Notes: generated from the letters alone by a model not told the origin. Positions 19,408 to 30,791 are shown, numbered from the stretch's first letter. The stretch: DNA of 64,000 nt from Perkinsus olseni (GCA_013115135.1 JABANP010000084.1:1-64000), one strand, 5' to 3'. Program-made: numbers and translations.

Positions 19408-19477
19408 AGGGGCTCACAGTCCACTCTCATCCTAACTTGGGAATCCCAAGTTAGGATGAGAGTGAACTATGAGCCCT
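19408..19477. repeat. Near-perfect 70-bp palindrome
   Basis: Left arm 19408-19442 and right arm 19444-19477 are complementary with a few mismatches ('ctctcatcctaacttggga' / 'tcccaagttaggatgagag'). A single base, A at 19443, lies at the centre. It lies just upstream of the Mutator-like element and may be a collapsed terminal inverted repeat. Confidence 0.85.
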
Positions 19478-20024
19478 GTTAAGGATTCTTAAGTGGCTCA
19501 CTGTAACTGAATCTCTCATCGCATTTGATGTGTTTCATGTTAGTTGATTCTTCTTAATGTCTTTTCATCACTCAGCCTCACCATGCATTACTCTACTACT
19601 GCTACTGCTACTCAAGCTTATCGGATACCTTCTCCTCCACACCACACCACACCACACCACACCACGCCACCAGCTTTGCCTGCAACAGGTAGGTACGGGA
19701 GAAATCACTGCTGGTCGGTCCAAAATTCGGACTCCAAATGTAATGCAAACTGCTGTGTGGCTGGCAGAACCCTTCTGCTTTTTAAACTACCATGGGGCAG
19801 ATAACTTACCTCGTCGGGTGCTTCAACCCCTGGCTTACGGGGCCAGCAACACATTCTGCTAATCTTACACTCGAGCTGCGTTCACGTCTGAGTCCGGAGG
19901 AGCTGTCGTCGAGGAGCAGATACTGCAATTTGATTCCGGTCGTGACAATACCAATCGTCACCTCATCTTCGCCTCCAGGAGCCACATCGAGATGATTGCT
20001 CGTGGACAGGATGGTACACTGTGT

Positions 20025-20070
20025 GTCCCATCGACGCTAATGTGTACCGTACACATAGCGTCGATGGGAC
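20025..20070. repeat. 46-bp palindrome inside the transposase region
   Basis: 'gtcccatcgacgct' and 'atgtgtac' on the left pair with 'gtacacat' and 'agcgtcgatgggac' on the right, with one extra A in the left arm and a single central C at 20048. Confidence 0.9.
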
Positions 20071-21008
20071 GTTCTCGTCCTGCTGCCCCGTATGGGGGCA
20101 GCAGTACAACGTGTTGGTAAAGCACAAGGACTGCTTCGTCATGTGCGTTCATTCTCATGCCGAGTCGGAAGAAATCGGTAGTTCAACGCCCTCCTGCGGC
20201 TCTTCACCGGTATTAAGATCAGCAGCTGCATCGCAGATTTTAAAGAGCACGTGGTGCGCTCTTTCAAAGATGTTTTCAAGTTGAAAATTTCAACTCAAGA
20301 CAGGATCTGGTCGCTGAGGTCAAGACAAGTCAGTGCTTTTTCCACTTCAGTAAGAATGTGCTCTTACGTTTTAAACGACTGAGGATGTTCCACAGCGCCC
20401 AGAAGCACTTGAGGGATCGCCGACCACGGTGCTTCTATAACATTCTGGCATTGGCCTTCCTTCCAACACATCTGGTTCCGGCTGGGCTGTTGGTGGGATG
20501 TAAGGAGCTCGACACGGCTGATTACGATTTCATGGCATCATACCTATCACAGTACTACACCAGGCCAAATGCTGTGTTTCCTGTCGAGGAGTGGAATATG
20601 AGAGACCGCGTACTTTCTGGACTATGCAGGAGTACGAATTCGCAAGAAGCGTTTCATAGAGTCTGGGGAAAAGAGGTGGGTGTGAACCCCAATATATGGG
20701 AGTGGATAGAAAACACCGCGCGTTTCATCGCCAAGCAACGGGTGAAGGTGGGCAATCTTGACCGAGGAGATCGACCCCGAAGAAAGAACTACTATGAGGT
20801 CACCGATGCTTCTATTCACGCTCTGGTTAATCTACCTGTCGACGAGGCGAGCTTGGAGAGCTGGTTCCAATCTGCCCGTACTAACTTACGCCGGTTGACC
20901 CCGCCGGGTGGTGATGAGGTTCGTCCCGAGATCGACCCTTTTCCGTACCCGTGGGAAGAAGCCACACTCCAGACTGCGACGACAGGTAGGTACGGGATCC
21001 TTTCTTGA
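20050..21008 (+). CDS. MULE-type transposase (probably frameshifted)
   Basis: Blocks in order: 'SVDGTFSSCCPVWGQQYNVL' (first catalytic Asp region), 'FNALLRLFTG', 'SCIADFKEHVVRSFKDVF' (second Asp), 'CFFHFSKNVLLRFKRLRM', 'FYNILALAFLPTHLVPAGLL', and 'RSTNSQEAFHRVWGKEVGVN' followed by 'IWEWIENT', the C-terminal block typical of Mutator-like transposases with the conserved N-S-x-E. The blocks sit in different frames: shifts are needed near 20170 and near 20285, where no good intron fits. Downstream the frame runs through 'TGRYG' to a stop at 21008, but a donor GTAGGT there allows splicing into the protease part. Confidence 0.65.
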
Positions 21009-21056
21009 GTTGCATCTTATGATTCTCACGCTCCTTGTCTCAGGACCTGTCTTCAG

Positions 21057-22009
21057 GACCATGCCACTTTGGAACCAAAACACTTGGCAGTCGTCGGCTA
21101 ATGATGGTGGAAACTTCGCGAGTCCAGCGGCTGAGTCAACGAGCCGGATGCGACAACACGTCGCTCTGATCTTCTCACATCAGGTCTGGCGAGTCACACT
21201 TCCCAACCTGTGGGATCAAGTTCCTCTGCTTGTGCACCTATTCCTGGAGCATCCTCCTCGAGATCCCACCCCTACTCCCTCTCAGCTGCTGGGGTCTTCC
21301 CTTCATCGTGCCAGCAGTCGGTCTTAACCAATGATCCTTCGGTTTCTCCGAGCATCCCGGGAGCGCCTACCCACCTGGCTCGCCAAAATGTGTGGCAGAG
21401 CATACCAACAGGAAATGGAAACGGAAGGCGGACTGTGACCTTGGAGGATCTAGCTGATCTCGGCAGAGAGGGAACAAGCTTGTCCGACTCGGTGGTGGAT
21501 TTCTGGATGTCTCTGCTGGTTGCACGTAAGAAGCTCTCACCTCCGCGGCGGAGGCTCCGCCTCGACCACTGGCCGGTATGTTCTTGCATCTAGACTCGCC
21601 AAGTTCGCTACCGTGTCTCAGCCAGGCTGCCGTTACCTCGACCACATTATTCATGCAACCTCTCTTCGACAGTGCTGAGAACCACTTCGCCTGTACGGTC
21701 GTCAAGAGGGGACGCATTTACTATTGTGACTCTAGCTGCATGTCATCGCAGCCTTCCAATGGTATGATGGGGCTCTTGCGCCGAATCTACGGTGCCGAAG
21801 CGGAGGTCACAGTATTACCCGTGCAACAACAAACCCCAATGTCCGCGCTCTGTGCCGCATATACTTTGGCATTCTGTACTGAGTTTCTGCTGGGCGGTGT
21901 CCAGCCTGGCAAGGTCAATCTACGTGAGTCCGACATGCGAAACCACATCATGGCATGCGTCGAGGAGAGGCGAGCTAAGCAATTCCCCCGCATGCTCCCC
22001 AGGGGATGA
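21057..22009 (+). CDS. Ulp1/C48-like cysteine protease domain of the element
   Basis: 'RTVTLEDLADLGREGTSLSD' and 'SVVDFWMSLLVAR' match the N-terminal helix region of Ulp1 proteases (substrate-groove 'L.d..i..L....wLnD..i'). After a 50-nt intron (21577-21626) come 'AENHFACTVV' (His position), 'RIYYCDSSC' (Asp), 'VLPVQQQTPMSALCAAYTLA' (oxyanion Gln and nucleophile-position Cys), and 'VNLRESDMRNHIMACVEERR', the mR.h...ClE tail seen in transposon-borne C48 domains. The usual D-C-G is L-C-A here, so activity is uncertain. The segment between 21057 and 21430 is low complexity and its splicing is unclear. Confidence 0.65.
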
Positions 22010-22357
22010 AGCTCCGATATTCTCCCGCCGCAAGAAGATCAAGCTATAGTACGAGGTCCATTGTATGCTCTGTCCCTTTCAATTCTGGAGCATCGCCCGT
22101 TGCGCTCAACGTAACCGTAATTCGTGATTCGCCGTGAATCGTGAAGTAGAGTGATTTGGTCGTTTCTGATCCATTAGATGCCATCAAGTCTTCACGGAAT
22201 TGCCCGAGACGGTGAGTGAGGGTATCTCGGGATCGACAGGTCGACTATCTTCATTGAGGATTATTTACTCTAGACTTGCTTTTTCGGATGAGAAACTCAT
22301 GATAAGTTACTGAGTGACTGTTACTCATCATAGTGATCATGGGCAAGCCGAGGTTAC

Positions 22358-23290
22358 CACTCACTCACTCACTCACTCACTCACTCACTCACTCACTCAC
22401 TCACTCACTCACTCACTCACTCACTCACTCACTCACTCACTCACTCACTCACTCCACTCACTCACTCACTCTCACTCACTCACTCACTCACTCACTCACT
22501 CACTCACTCACTCACTCACTCACTCACTCACTCACTCACTCACTCACTCACTCACTCACTCACTCACTCACTCACTCACTCACTCACTCACTCACTCACT
22601 CACTCACTCACTCTCACTCACTCACTCACTCACTCACTCACTCACTCACTCACTCTCACTCACTCACTCACTCACTCACTCACTCACTCACTCACTCACT
22701 CACTCACTCACTCACTCACTCACTCACTCACTCACTCACTCACTCACTCACTCACTCACTCACTCACTCACTCACTCACTCACTCACTCACTCACTCACT
22801 CACTCACTCACTCACTCACTCACTCACTCACTCACTCACTCACTCACTCACTCACTCACTCACTCACTCACTCACTCACTCACTCACTCACTCACTCACT
22901 CACTCACTCACTCACTCACTCACTCACTCACTCACTCACTCACTCACTCACTCACTCACTCACTCACTCACTCACTCACTCACTCACTCACTCACTCACT
23001 CACTCACTCACTCACTCACTCACTCACTCACTCACTCACTCACTCACTCACTCACTCACTCACTCACTCACTCACTCACTCACTCACTCACTCACTCACT
23101 CCACTCACTCCTCCTCACTCACTCACTCACTCACTCACTCACTCACTCACTCACTCACTCACTCACTCACTCACTCACTCACTCCTCACTCACTCACTCA
23201 CTCACTCACTCACTCACTCACTCACTCACTCACTCACTCACTCACTCACTCACTCACTCACTCACTCACTCACTCACTCACTCACTCACT
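22358..23290. repeat. (CTCA)n tetranucleotide array, about 930 bp
   Basis: An almost uninterrupted run of CTCA/TCAC units with about nine small breaks (e.g. 'ctccactcac' near 22452, 'cactctcact' near 22468, 22612, 22654 and 'ctcctcctca' near 23109). Because the unit is 4 nt, every frame on the plus strand stays open as a Leu-Thr-His-Ser repeat; this is not a protein gene. Confidence 0.98.
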
Positions 23291-23796
23291 GCAATCGCCG
23301 TTGTTGAACCACTGCATGAAATTTTCGGTATCATCTTAGTAAGCAGTGGATTCGGTATATAGTCGTTTCCGGCGAGCACTATAGTTACGTTAGTGGTGTA
23401 TTACGTATCCGGTCTCGTGTCCCCTTGGTGGTTCGGGCAGTTCCGGATTCGGTCTCTCCGTGATTCGAGAAATGGCTCTTCGTCATTCTATATATTCGTG
23501 AGTTGTACAATTCTGCTGAACGTGGGAGCACCGTGTATGTGTTCGATCACATACGTCTTCGGTAGGTGGCAATTTCGGATGATGCACTCTTCATTGAAGA
23601 GGGTGTGAAGACAGAGTGCGTGGCGCGCGCAACCCACTTTCGGATGGAGGTGTCTCCCGCTCGGGTAGTATCATGCAGTGGTCGTTTCGGTGGTTAGTGT
23701 GGGAGCCCCATTGAAGTGCTTCGGCGCATTTTCATTTAGCGCTCGCCCTGGCGATCGTTTTCTGTTCGACCGTTCGTTACCACTACTCAAGTTTCG
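23291..23796. other. Spacer upstream of adenylate kinase
   Basis: No supported gene. The sequence repeatedly uses 'ttccggattcggt'-like words but without a regular period. It presumably holds the adenylate kinase promoter. Confidence 0.35.
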
Positions 23797-24955
23797 ATGA
23801 AGAAAGTTCTGTTCCTCGGAGCTCCGGGCGTTGGTAAGCGGCGATTCTTCGTCTGTCGTGCTGCCCGTCTGAAGACGCTTAAAAGGGATTCCGCTAAGAG
23901 CTTTGAATCGCCTTAACTTGTCGCTGAGTACTATTGAAGTGTCTCTGTAGGTAAAGGGACGTTCGCGAAGAGGATAGCTCCTCGTCTCAACCTTCGTCAT
24001 CTCAGCGCTGGCGAGCTCCTTCGAGGACACGTCAAGGAGGGCAGCGCTCTCGGGCGACTGGCCAAACCTTTCCTCGATAAAGGTGGGTCAGCTTCTCCTG
24101 AGGAGGAGTGGACGCCCTTGAGCGCTCAGGTTTGATGGTCCCTTCGGAGCACAGTGTCACCATGATGAAACATGAGGTGGGGTCCGAGGAAGAGTTCGAG
24201 TTGACTCGCCACGGCCCTCTGTGCAGGTGTCGAAGCTGCAAGCCTCTTCTCGGGTCAACGGCTACATCCTTGACGGCTTCCCTCGAGTACTCGAGCAAGC
24301 TCAGATGTGGTCCGATCTGGCCCTGGGTGATGGTAACCCGGAGTTAGTAATTAACATTAGCCTATCAAGATCAGTGAGAAGGTCCTCTCTCGTTGCCGCT
24401 GTGCTGAGGATTTCCTTCTAGGTGCTGGTCCACAAGTTGGCATCACGTCGTATTTGTGGTGCTTGCGGTGACAACTACAACCTCGCGGACATCCGCTACG
24501 GCCACTATGATATGCCACCGATGCTTCCCAAGTCGGAGGGGTATGCGACACCTGTGGCTCGGGATTGGTGAGACGTGGTTCTCACCGGGTGTCCTCCTGA
24601 GTTTCCAGGAAGGCTCCCATCATCGTCCTTTACTCAGTCCTGGGGGTGCTTGAGGAGAGGTCTATTGAACACTCTCCGTATTTGCCTTGCAGATTCGGCG
24701 TGATGATGACGCTGATGACATCATACAACATCGACTAGAGCTGCACTTCGAGAAGGAGGAACCCCTACTGGAATTTTACAGGTGGCGAATTCGACTGGGT
24801 TCCTCCGTGGGAGCTCTCTCCTCAGGAACTCCCCCGACACCCGAGTTATCGACTTCCAAGTCACCCGCGGTATCCAGCAGACTGATTCCCTGCTCGAGAT
24901 CATCGACACGTACTTTACCGATGTCAAACAGAAGTTGCGAGTCCAAATTCATTAG
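23797..24955 (+). CDS. Adenylate kinase (long form with zinc-type lid)
   Basis: Seven exons (23797-23833, 23951-24082, 24130-24176, 24227-24373, 24422-24567, 24693-24781, 24826-24955). The P-loop is 'VLFLGAPGVGKGT', split by the first intron. Then come 'LRHLSAGELLRGHV', 'GYILDGFPRVLEQAQMW', a lid with 'RRICGACGDNYN' and, one frame over, a second Cys-x2-Cys, and 'RRDDDADDIIQHRLELHFEK' with the conserved Arg residues. The four lid cysteines predict a bound zinc. Reaction: AMP + ATP to 2 ADP. An apparent one-base deletion in a G-run at about 24537-24541 shifts the frame before the second lid Cys pair; with the shift as read the protein would end at once. Confidence 0.88.
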
Positions 24956-25214
24956 CCCTCTAACCGCATGGTTAACCGTTTCCATTGTAATCGTTTCAGA
25001 GCTGTAGCTGATTCAGTGTTCCGAAGGAGTTAGGGGACGAGAGCATTTGTAAACCTTCGTAGTAGCGAGAGTGGCGAGGCGTGTTTTTCACGTCACTAAG
25101 AGGGTGTATGGGAAAGGAACATGTCGAAGTAGCGGTGGAAGCAGAAGCGAAAAGTTTCTCACCGACGAAAAGCCCTGAGAACACGGGAGAGTCTCCCGGG
25201 GAGACACGAAAGCA

Positions 25215-25689
25215 ATGAGCATTCTCGGCTGCGTCAGCCCCATGCTTCGGCAATTTGCCCGGCAGTATCATGTAGTGGGTTAATCAGTGTTGTACACATC
25301 GGTGGCCGGGGTGTACCTCCCGCTGGACAAAAAGAGATTACAAGATGCTGCACGGCTTCTGCAATGGACATCTGAGGTGTTGATGGAGGTCGAGGATGCG
25401 AGCAGCAGCTACGGCCGCTAGAGGGAATCGATCTGGGGACCTTCAGAGGTGCAGGCATGGACATTCTCCACTGCACCATTTCGCCTTGTGCCAAGAGGGA
25501 GGACTGTGGTACGCGCAGGTTGCAACGTGTCCTGGGCTGCCGTCACGACGAGATCAGAGAACTCCTCGACGGCTCAGACCAAGTAATGACCTCCCTCCGC
25601 GATTCGAGCGCTCCTGCTGGACCGAGGAGGACTGGCGTTGGCACTCCTATCAGCCCTCTCGTTGGCTCAGGCGTCGCGCTGGCTTTTGA
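25215..25689 (+). CDS. Small hypothetical protein
   Basis: Possible exons: 'MSILGCVSPMLRQFARQYH' at 25215, 'SVLYTSVAGVYLPLDKKRLQ' near 25284, 'RRLQRVLGCRHDEIRELLDG' near 25522, and after a 71-nt intron a short 'PSRWLRRRAGF' tail ending at 25689. The joins between the first three pieces are not well supported and the minus strand is also open in places. No family recognised. Confidence 0.25.
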
Positions 25690-26130
25690 GTTCCTCATGT
25701 TCCGGGCCAAGCTGTTACAGTACCCATAAGCCTTCACTGGCTGCTGAGAGGTTCGGAAGATGCTTTCCCCAGATTGAGTGAAAACAGCAAACAGCTCGGG
25801 TTCGGGTTTGACGAGTTTGAGTGTTCATGAATGATCTCTCTAAGGCGATCCTTTCCAGCATTCTTAGCTTTGATCCAGGATAACTTGTTAGCCCCAGTTC
25901 AACTCCGACATGATAGGCGCGTTATGCAGCGTGCGCGCGTTGATGGGTGCGGTCCGCAAGGTGCAGATCGATTGCGTAACTCGCTTCTCGCGGAACGGTC
26001 GTACATCCACGATACTGACGCGGCAAGGGCGCTATCTCGCTGTGTTGCGGCTATTCAATTCAGTTCCCCCGGACTGGAGTACTCAACACCCTTGCTATTC
26101 AGAAAACGTATGATATCTCAGTCGTCACTG

Positions 26131-26695
26131 CTACCAGATGAGGAACCACCTGAAGGGAAGGGCCTCAGCACACTTTACCGAGCATGCAGGGACTCACTGC
26201 TCGATGATGCTGATGATGACCGGCTGCTGGCCCCTGAAGAGCTACTGCCGCTCCTCGTCCGACTGCGCCCTCTCAGCAGCATCGGTATCTCGGACACCTT
26301 CGGTCGAGCCGAGGACCTCATCCGGGACTTGACGTATTTTATCTAACTCCCAAAAAATCTCCAAGTACAACGCAGCTGTCGTTCTCGTCACTTGAGCTGA
26401 GAGCTGGTCAGCAGCAGAGGCCATCGCCGTCGGAGGCAGCATCAGAGCCGCCCACTCAGCCTGTGAAATGGCGGTTAGCCTGAACCCTAGGGCTGACAGG
26501 CACTCCCGGGAAAGCTGGTCCCAGCCGCAGATGGAAGTGATGGTCCCCTGACGAAGAGGGCGCTGTCTCCACGCAAGAGGGAAGGGGAATGGGAGTTACC
26601 TCATCGGTCCTGACGAACTGGTTGGGTCGCTCAATCTCGAGTACCTCCTTCGACTCGTCATAGAGAACATCACAAGGGAAAAGTCCCAGAGCCAT
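26131..26695 (-). CDS. Hypothetical protein with Ser/Arg-rich C terminus
   Basis: ATG at 26695 reads 'MALGLFPCDVLYDESKEVLE'. A 50-nt intron leads to 'GTITSICGWDQLSRECLSAL' and 'ISQAEWAALMLPPTAMASAA'. A second intron (about 26396-26347) leads to 'IKYVKSRMRSSARPKVSEIP' and a tail of Arg-Ser and Ser runs ending near 26131. The tail resembles disordered SR-type regions, but no RNA-binding domain is visible. Splice frames agree over all three exons, which is the main support. A 171-codon frame on the opposite strand is probably its shadow. Confidence 0.45.
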
Positions 26696-26714
26696 TGCAC
26701 TGAATAAAATAAGA

Positions 26715-26795
26715 AGCCGGGACCAGGGATCGAACCCGGGACCTTCGGCTTACTTCACTCGAACCCCATCTGCTTTAACACCATGACATACAACC
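26715..26795 (-). tRNA. tRNA-like sequence with strong B box and terminator
   Basis: Minus strand 'CCCGGGTTCGATCCCTGG' forms a good T arm, and TTATTTT follows the 3' end. An A-box-like 'TCATGGTGTTAAAGCAGATG' lies 5', but acceptor and anticodon arms do not pair. It could be a pseudogene, an intron-containing tRNA, or a tRNA-derived short element. Confidence 0.35.
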
Positions 26796-26989
26796 CCCAG
26801 CTGAGTGGCCGCCTTCATAGACAGCCTTCCTAGCGGAGCGCACTTGCGAGCACTGAGTACCGCTGAGAGGGACGTGTCATTGAGGCCCGAGGAGGAGGGG
26901 ACCTGAACTAGGAAGGTACCACCAGTACCACATTTACAAATACTCGTCAGTTTCGGGATGATAACAACAACTACGGGCATCTAGTTGTC

Positions 26990-27428
26990 AGTGCCAACTA
27001 ATAAAACATGCCATAGCAGTCAGAAGAGAATTCTTCACAGCTGGTGTGAACGACAATTTTGCAATTTCGTGTAAATACCTGGTCTATTGAACTCAGTCGG
27101 GTAGCAAATCCCCGCACTTCACAATTTTACAATTGGAAGGAATTTTGTTGAAAAAAATTCTCACCGGACTGTTCTTGCAGTGCCGTAATAAACTACATGA
27201 TAGATTTTTTCCAGTTAATAGTGAAAACATCAAAATGCCCTAAATTTTCGCTACTGTTTCAATAATTACCTATCATTAATAGATCATCGGCGATCCTGTC
27301 GAAGCATTTACATTTGAAGAAAATGAACCTTTAAGTCAAAAGTAATAACGGTAAGCATAGCCCTAAAATGTTAATATTTTAAATGCTTATGAATTGATAT
27401 TACTATTGTAACTAATAGTAAATATGAA
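26990..27428. other. AT-rich spacer
   Basis: Distinctly AT-richer than the surroundings (runs such as 'ttttgttgaaaaaaattctc', 'aatgttaatattttaaatgc'); no gene. Separates the tRNA-like site from the 3' end of the helical-repeat gene. Confidence 0.5.
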
Positions 27429-27437
27429 ATGTATGTA

Positions 27438-30400
27438 TTAAAACCCATCCAGGACTACCCTAGCGACGACTCTAGCGAAGTAGAGCGCCTTGGCCGCAGT
27501 GGCCATCCAGTCCGGACGGTAGGACTTCTCCAGTTGGCCAGTGAGAGCCTCCACCAACTTGCCGCACGCTTTACTAAGGAGCTCCGCTCCGCCGTGCTGT
27601 TTGAGGAGGGTAGTCGGCCTGAAGGAAGGGCAGATCGGGCTGAGGCTGATAGACGGTCGAAGCTTCCTCACACGAACACCGACAGGGCCGTGATCAGGTT
27701 GACAAGATCGGAGGGGGATAGGGTATCCACCTGAACGACAAGCTCAAGGACACGCTCGATTGTTCTGCTATACTTACCATCTTTTCGAGCTCCCGCGTGA
27801 GAGTCACAACAGCCTTGCCGAACTTCATCAGCGGAGCGTTGAGGACCGCCAGAGCCCAAATGGCCCTGACGAGGCATTTGCTCATAGCCTCCGAGCTGCT
27901 GATGCTGCTGCTGTTGTTGGACTCCACGCGATGCACAAGGTGAGCGCAGGCGTAGAGTATCTAACAATTCTGTCGGCAGCATGCATCAACCTAAGATACT
28001 CCTACCAGTTTCTCATTCCAAACCCGTGTAGCAGCCAAGGCCCAAAGCAGAGAAGAGAGGGCCTCGACATCCAACGTGTTGAACTGGTTCAACCGACAGG
28101 GCTGAGCCAGCTGGTCGGCCAAGTCGAACGGGCGAAGGCGACAGAACCTGATAAAGAGGACGACTGCCGTACGGAGACTTTATGACAGTAGATACGTAGT
28201 CGTCCAAGCTTCCATGGAGGGCCACATTTCGGAGTCCGGCGGGGAGGTCGTATCATCAGCCCAGCCGCTATCGATGTGAAACTAACGACAACAACAACGA
28301 TGCCCGTCAAGGAGGGAGGGTTGGGTATTACGTTGAGGCCGTAGGAGATGGCATAAAGCGTGTAGATGCTTCGCTCCGCTGACTTAGACTTCGACTTTAA
28401 TTGCCTCTGAGAAGCCTCCTCGAAGTACCTTAATGATCGGTTCACCAACACCCTCTGGGGTTTGCGTTCACTGTCATTTCATTTATACTTCTGCCCGTTC
28501 GGAAAGATGTGGTATTAACCCATCTGGCCACTAAAGCACCATTACTACCCGCTGTCCCATACGCCCGACATCGCGATGGCCACCAGAACATCAGGATCAT
28601 CAACAGCCGTTCTTGTCGAGCACAGACGAGAGAAACTGATAATAAGATCACCCTCGACAGCCCAGGGAGGAAGGACCTACACTTTCTTCTTATCGACCGA
28701 AGCCTCCTTACACCGTAGCATTGCCTTGGCCAGCTCACACAGACTGGCCGAGTCGCACCTGAGGGGATGGTAGGAAGGGAGAGTCGGGGAATTTACGGTA
28801 CTTGGCCAGGTCAAAGTCATTCGCCGCGAACTCGAACAGCTTCTTTGCCTTGGTCGTCGCCTCAGCAGAAAGAGACAGGTCGTGTAGTGACCGACAGAGC
28901 ACCTGAAAGGACGTCCTGATCGCTGAGGGCACCAGGGCTACCAGCCTACGTCAGGTCGCAGCTCCCTCCTCATCTTAGCGTAGTTGTAAGTGCTCATGTA
29001 CTGACACATGGACTCGAGTAGGTCCAGGCTGAGACGAAGAAGAAAAAAAGGTGAAGAGCCCCCCGGGCGAAAATGGTCCTTCGTTCCTCTAGGGCGCAGT
29101 AAGAGCCGCGGAAAGTCCCATCAGAATATGTCGCTGGAATATCAACAGCGGGTGCTACGAATATCCACAATAAATATCGGCGCCCGCAAATACCGTAATT
29201 TCCCCGATTCAATGGCAAGTCGCCGAAATTATAGTAATTTTCAAACCAAAGATAAAACCCATCCATGACCACTGAAAACCCGATCTACGCCGGCCGAGCA
29301 TCGAACGACATCATCCTTCCCTCTAGGAGAGCTACGGATGCCGCCCTCCTTCAGAACTCACTTTTGAGTTCCCACAGCATACAGCATAGCCACCATGTCA
29401 TTAACTTCGAAGGTGCTCATACGGTCGGGTATGTAGTCTCGACAGAAGGCCTTAGCCAGCCCGTACCCTCCGCCGAAAGCAGCCAGGAGCTCTGATACCT
29501 ACTGATACGCACAGTCGCCGTCCCTCAACGACGAGAAATTTAATTCCCAACCTCGTTCGGAGTGAAGAGTAGGATGTCACGACGCAAGACCTCCTCGGCA
29601 ATCGACTCAGCTAAGTTGTCAGCCGCAGCCGCGGACCTCCTTCCGAGGAGGACAGGGGTCGTCGAAGGATCTGAGGGAAGGGGTATTGGGACGGGCTGGC
29701 GGGTTGAAGAGAGCTTACGCTAGATGCCATCTGGCTGAGCTCAGATGTCCCCATATCGTTCAACTGACCAACACCCTCCTTGGTCAATCGGTCCAGCAGT
29801 GCAGTCGCCCCTGACGCAAAACCACTCCCCACTATCGTAACGGTAGAGCGTCCGTCTGCCAGCCCGGAGGACCCTGGTTCTATCCCTTCTCCCTTTACTA
29901 CCCGGCATCCCTTGTCCAGGCGCCGCCGTTATCGTAGTGAGAGAATCCAACGCCCGCGAGAAGTAACTAACACCACCGCCCCTGCCAACCACCCCGACCA
30001 AGGACTGCCCCTACCCGCTACTGCCCGGCATCTGGGCAACAACATCGGCCGCTTGGGCGAAGATCTGCCAAACACTCCCACTTTCGGAGAAAATTCACCC
30101 GATAAACGACGATTACCTCGCAAAACTTTAGGGCTGTTATCTCTGGCAGCTCGACAAAGGGCCAGAAGAGATGACAGAGCCGAGTTCAAATCCTGGTGAG
30201 CGAATCCTCCTTGCCACTTCCGAAGGTGCTAAGACGACCGAAACTGGGACACGACGCACGCAAAGGCTCGTACCAACTCATCCAGAATTAAACTCAGCAA
30301 ATCATCACTAACAACCTCGGGCGTCCGAGCCAGCAACGAAAGATACTCCGAAAGATTCTTCGGCGTGAGGTCCATCAACCTCTCCGGAAGACAGGCTGCC

Positions 30401-30791
30401 AGAAGCGTCTAAGAAACCTCAGTCGACAGACCGGTATCCCTGCCGACAGTGTTACGAAGGGTTGGTCGATGTCGAGAGCCGCCAGGGCCTTGAAAACTGC
30501 GGTGAGTTCCTCACTAGCCCACGACGACAGTTCCCCGAGGTAGCCGGCCGAGCAATCTGAAAGAGCGGGCTGCTCGGGTCACAGTAGGGGTGTTCTTACC
30601 AACAACAGCAGCGGTGAAGTGGAGGAAGGCAGGGGAGTCCATCCAGCCAGTAGTAGCAGAGCTGTCATCCTTGAACCTGGCGAGTGCTCTTACCTAGCAG
30701 ACCACCTCTACGGAGAGCACGAGTCGACGTAAGATACCTCAGCAGCCATCAACCTCGCACTGGACTTGAAGTGGACTTTTGTTGTGCTCAT
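27438..30791 (-). CDS. Helical-repeat protein, FAST/RAP-type mitochondrial RNA factor (probable)
   Basis: Many short exons on the minus strand splice in frame from an ATG at 30791 to a stop at 27438. Recurrent helical units read 'LTPKNLSEYLSLLARTPEV', 'DLNSALSSLLALCRAARDN', 'LNDMGTSELSQMASS', 'STFEVNDMVAMLYAVG', 'NTLDVEALSSLLWALAA', 'LSPSDLVNLITALS'. Such 'L...dl..ll.ala' repeats typify FASTK, RAP and octotricopeptide-like RNA-binding proteins, which are expanded in apicomplexans and relatives and act on organellar transcripts. A C-terminal RAP domain is not obvious; the end reads 'ELLSKACGKLVEALTGQLEK'. Joins around 27,650, 28,220-28,320 and 28,930-29,330 remain uncertain, and the last may contain a longer intron. 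Confidence 0.6.

Larger units (their letters stand above)
19550..22020 (+). mobile_element. Mutator-like element carrying transposase and Ulp1-type protease domains
   Basis: The plus strand encodes MULE transposase blocks (about 20050-21008) followed by a Ulp1/C48-like peptidase domain (about 21430-22009), apparently joined by 45-60 nt introns (e.g. 20990-21042, 21577-21626). Two donor sites share 'aggtaggtacggga' (about 19687 and 20986). A 70-bp palindrome lies at the left edge; I could not find a matching terminal inverted repeat on the right, where the (CTCA)n array begins. Extent is approximate. Confidence 0.6.

Noticed and set aside
22358..23290. CRISPR-like regular array
   Set aside because: A pure microsatellite with no spacers, in a eukaryotic genome.
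22314..23339. 341- and 324-codon open frames of Leu-Thr-His-Ser repeats
   Set aside because: A 4-nt repeat without stop words is open in every plus-strand frame; there is no start context, no splice support and no flanking coding sequence.
25831..26346. 171-codon plus-strand frame
   Set aside because: Its second half is antisense to minus-strand exons that splice consistently from 26695 to 26131; no motif on the plus strand.
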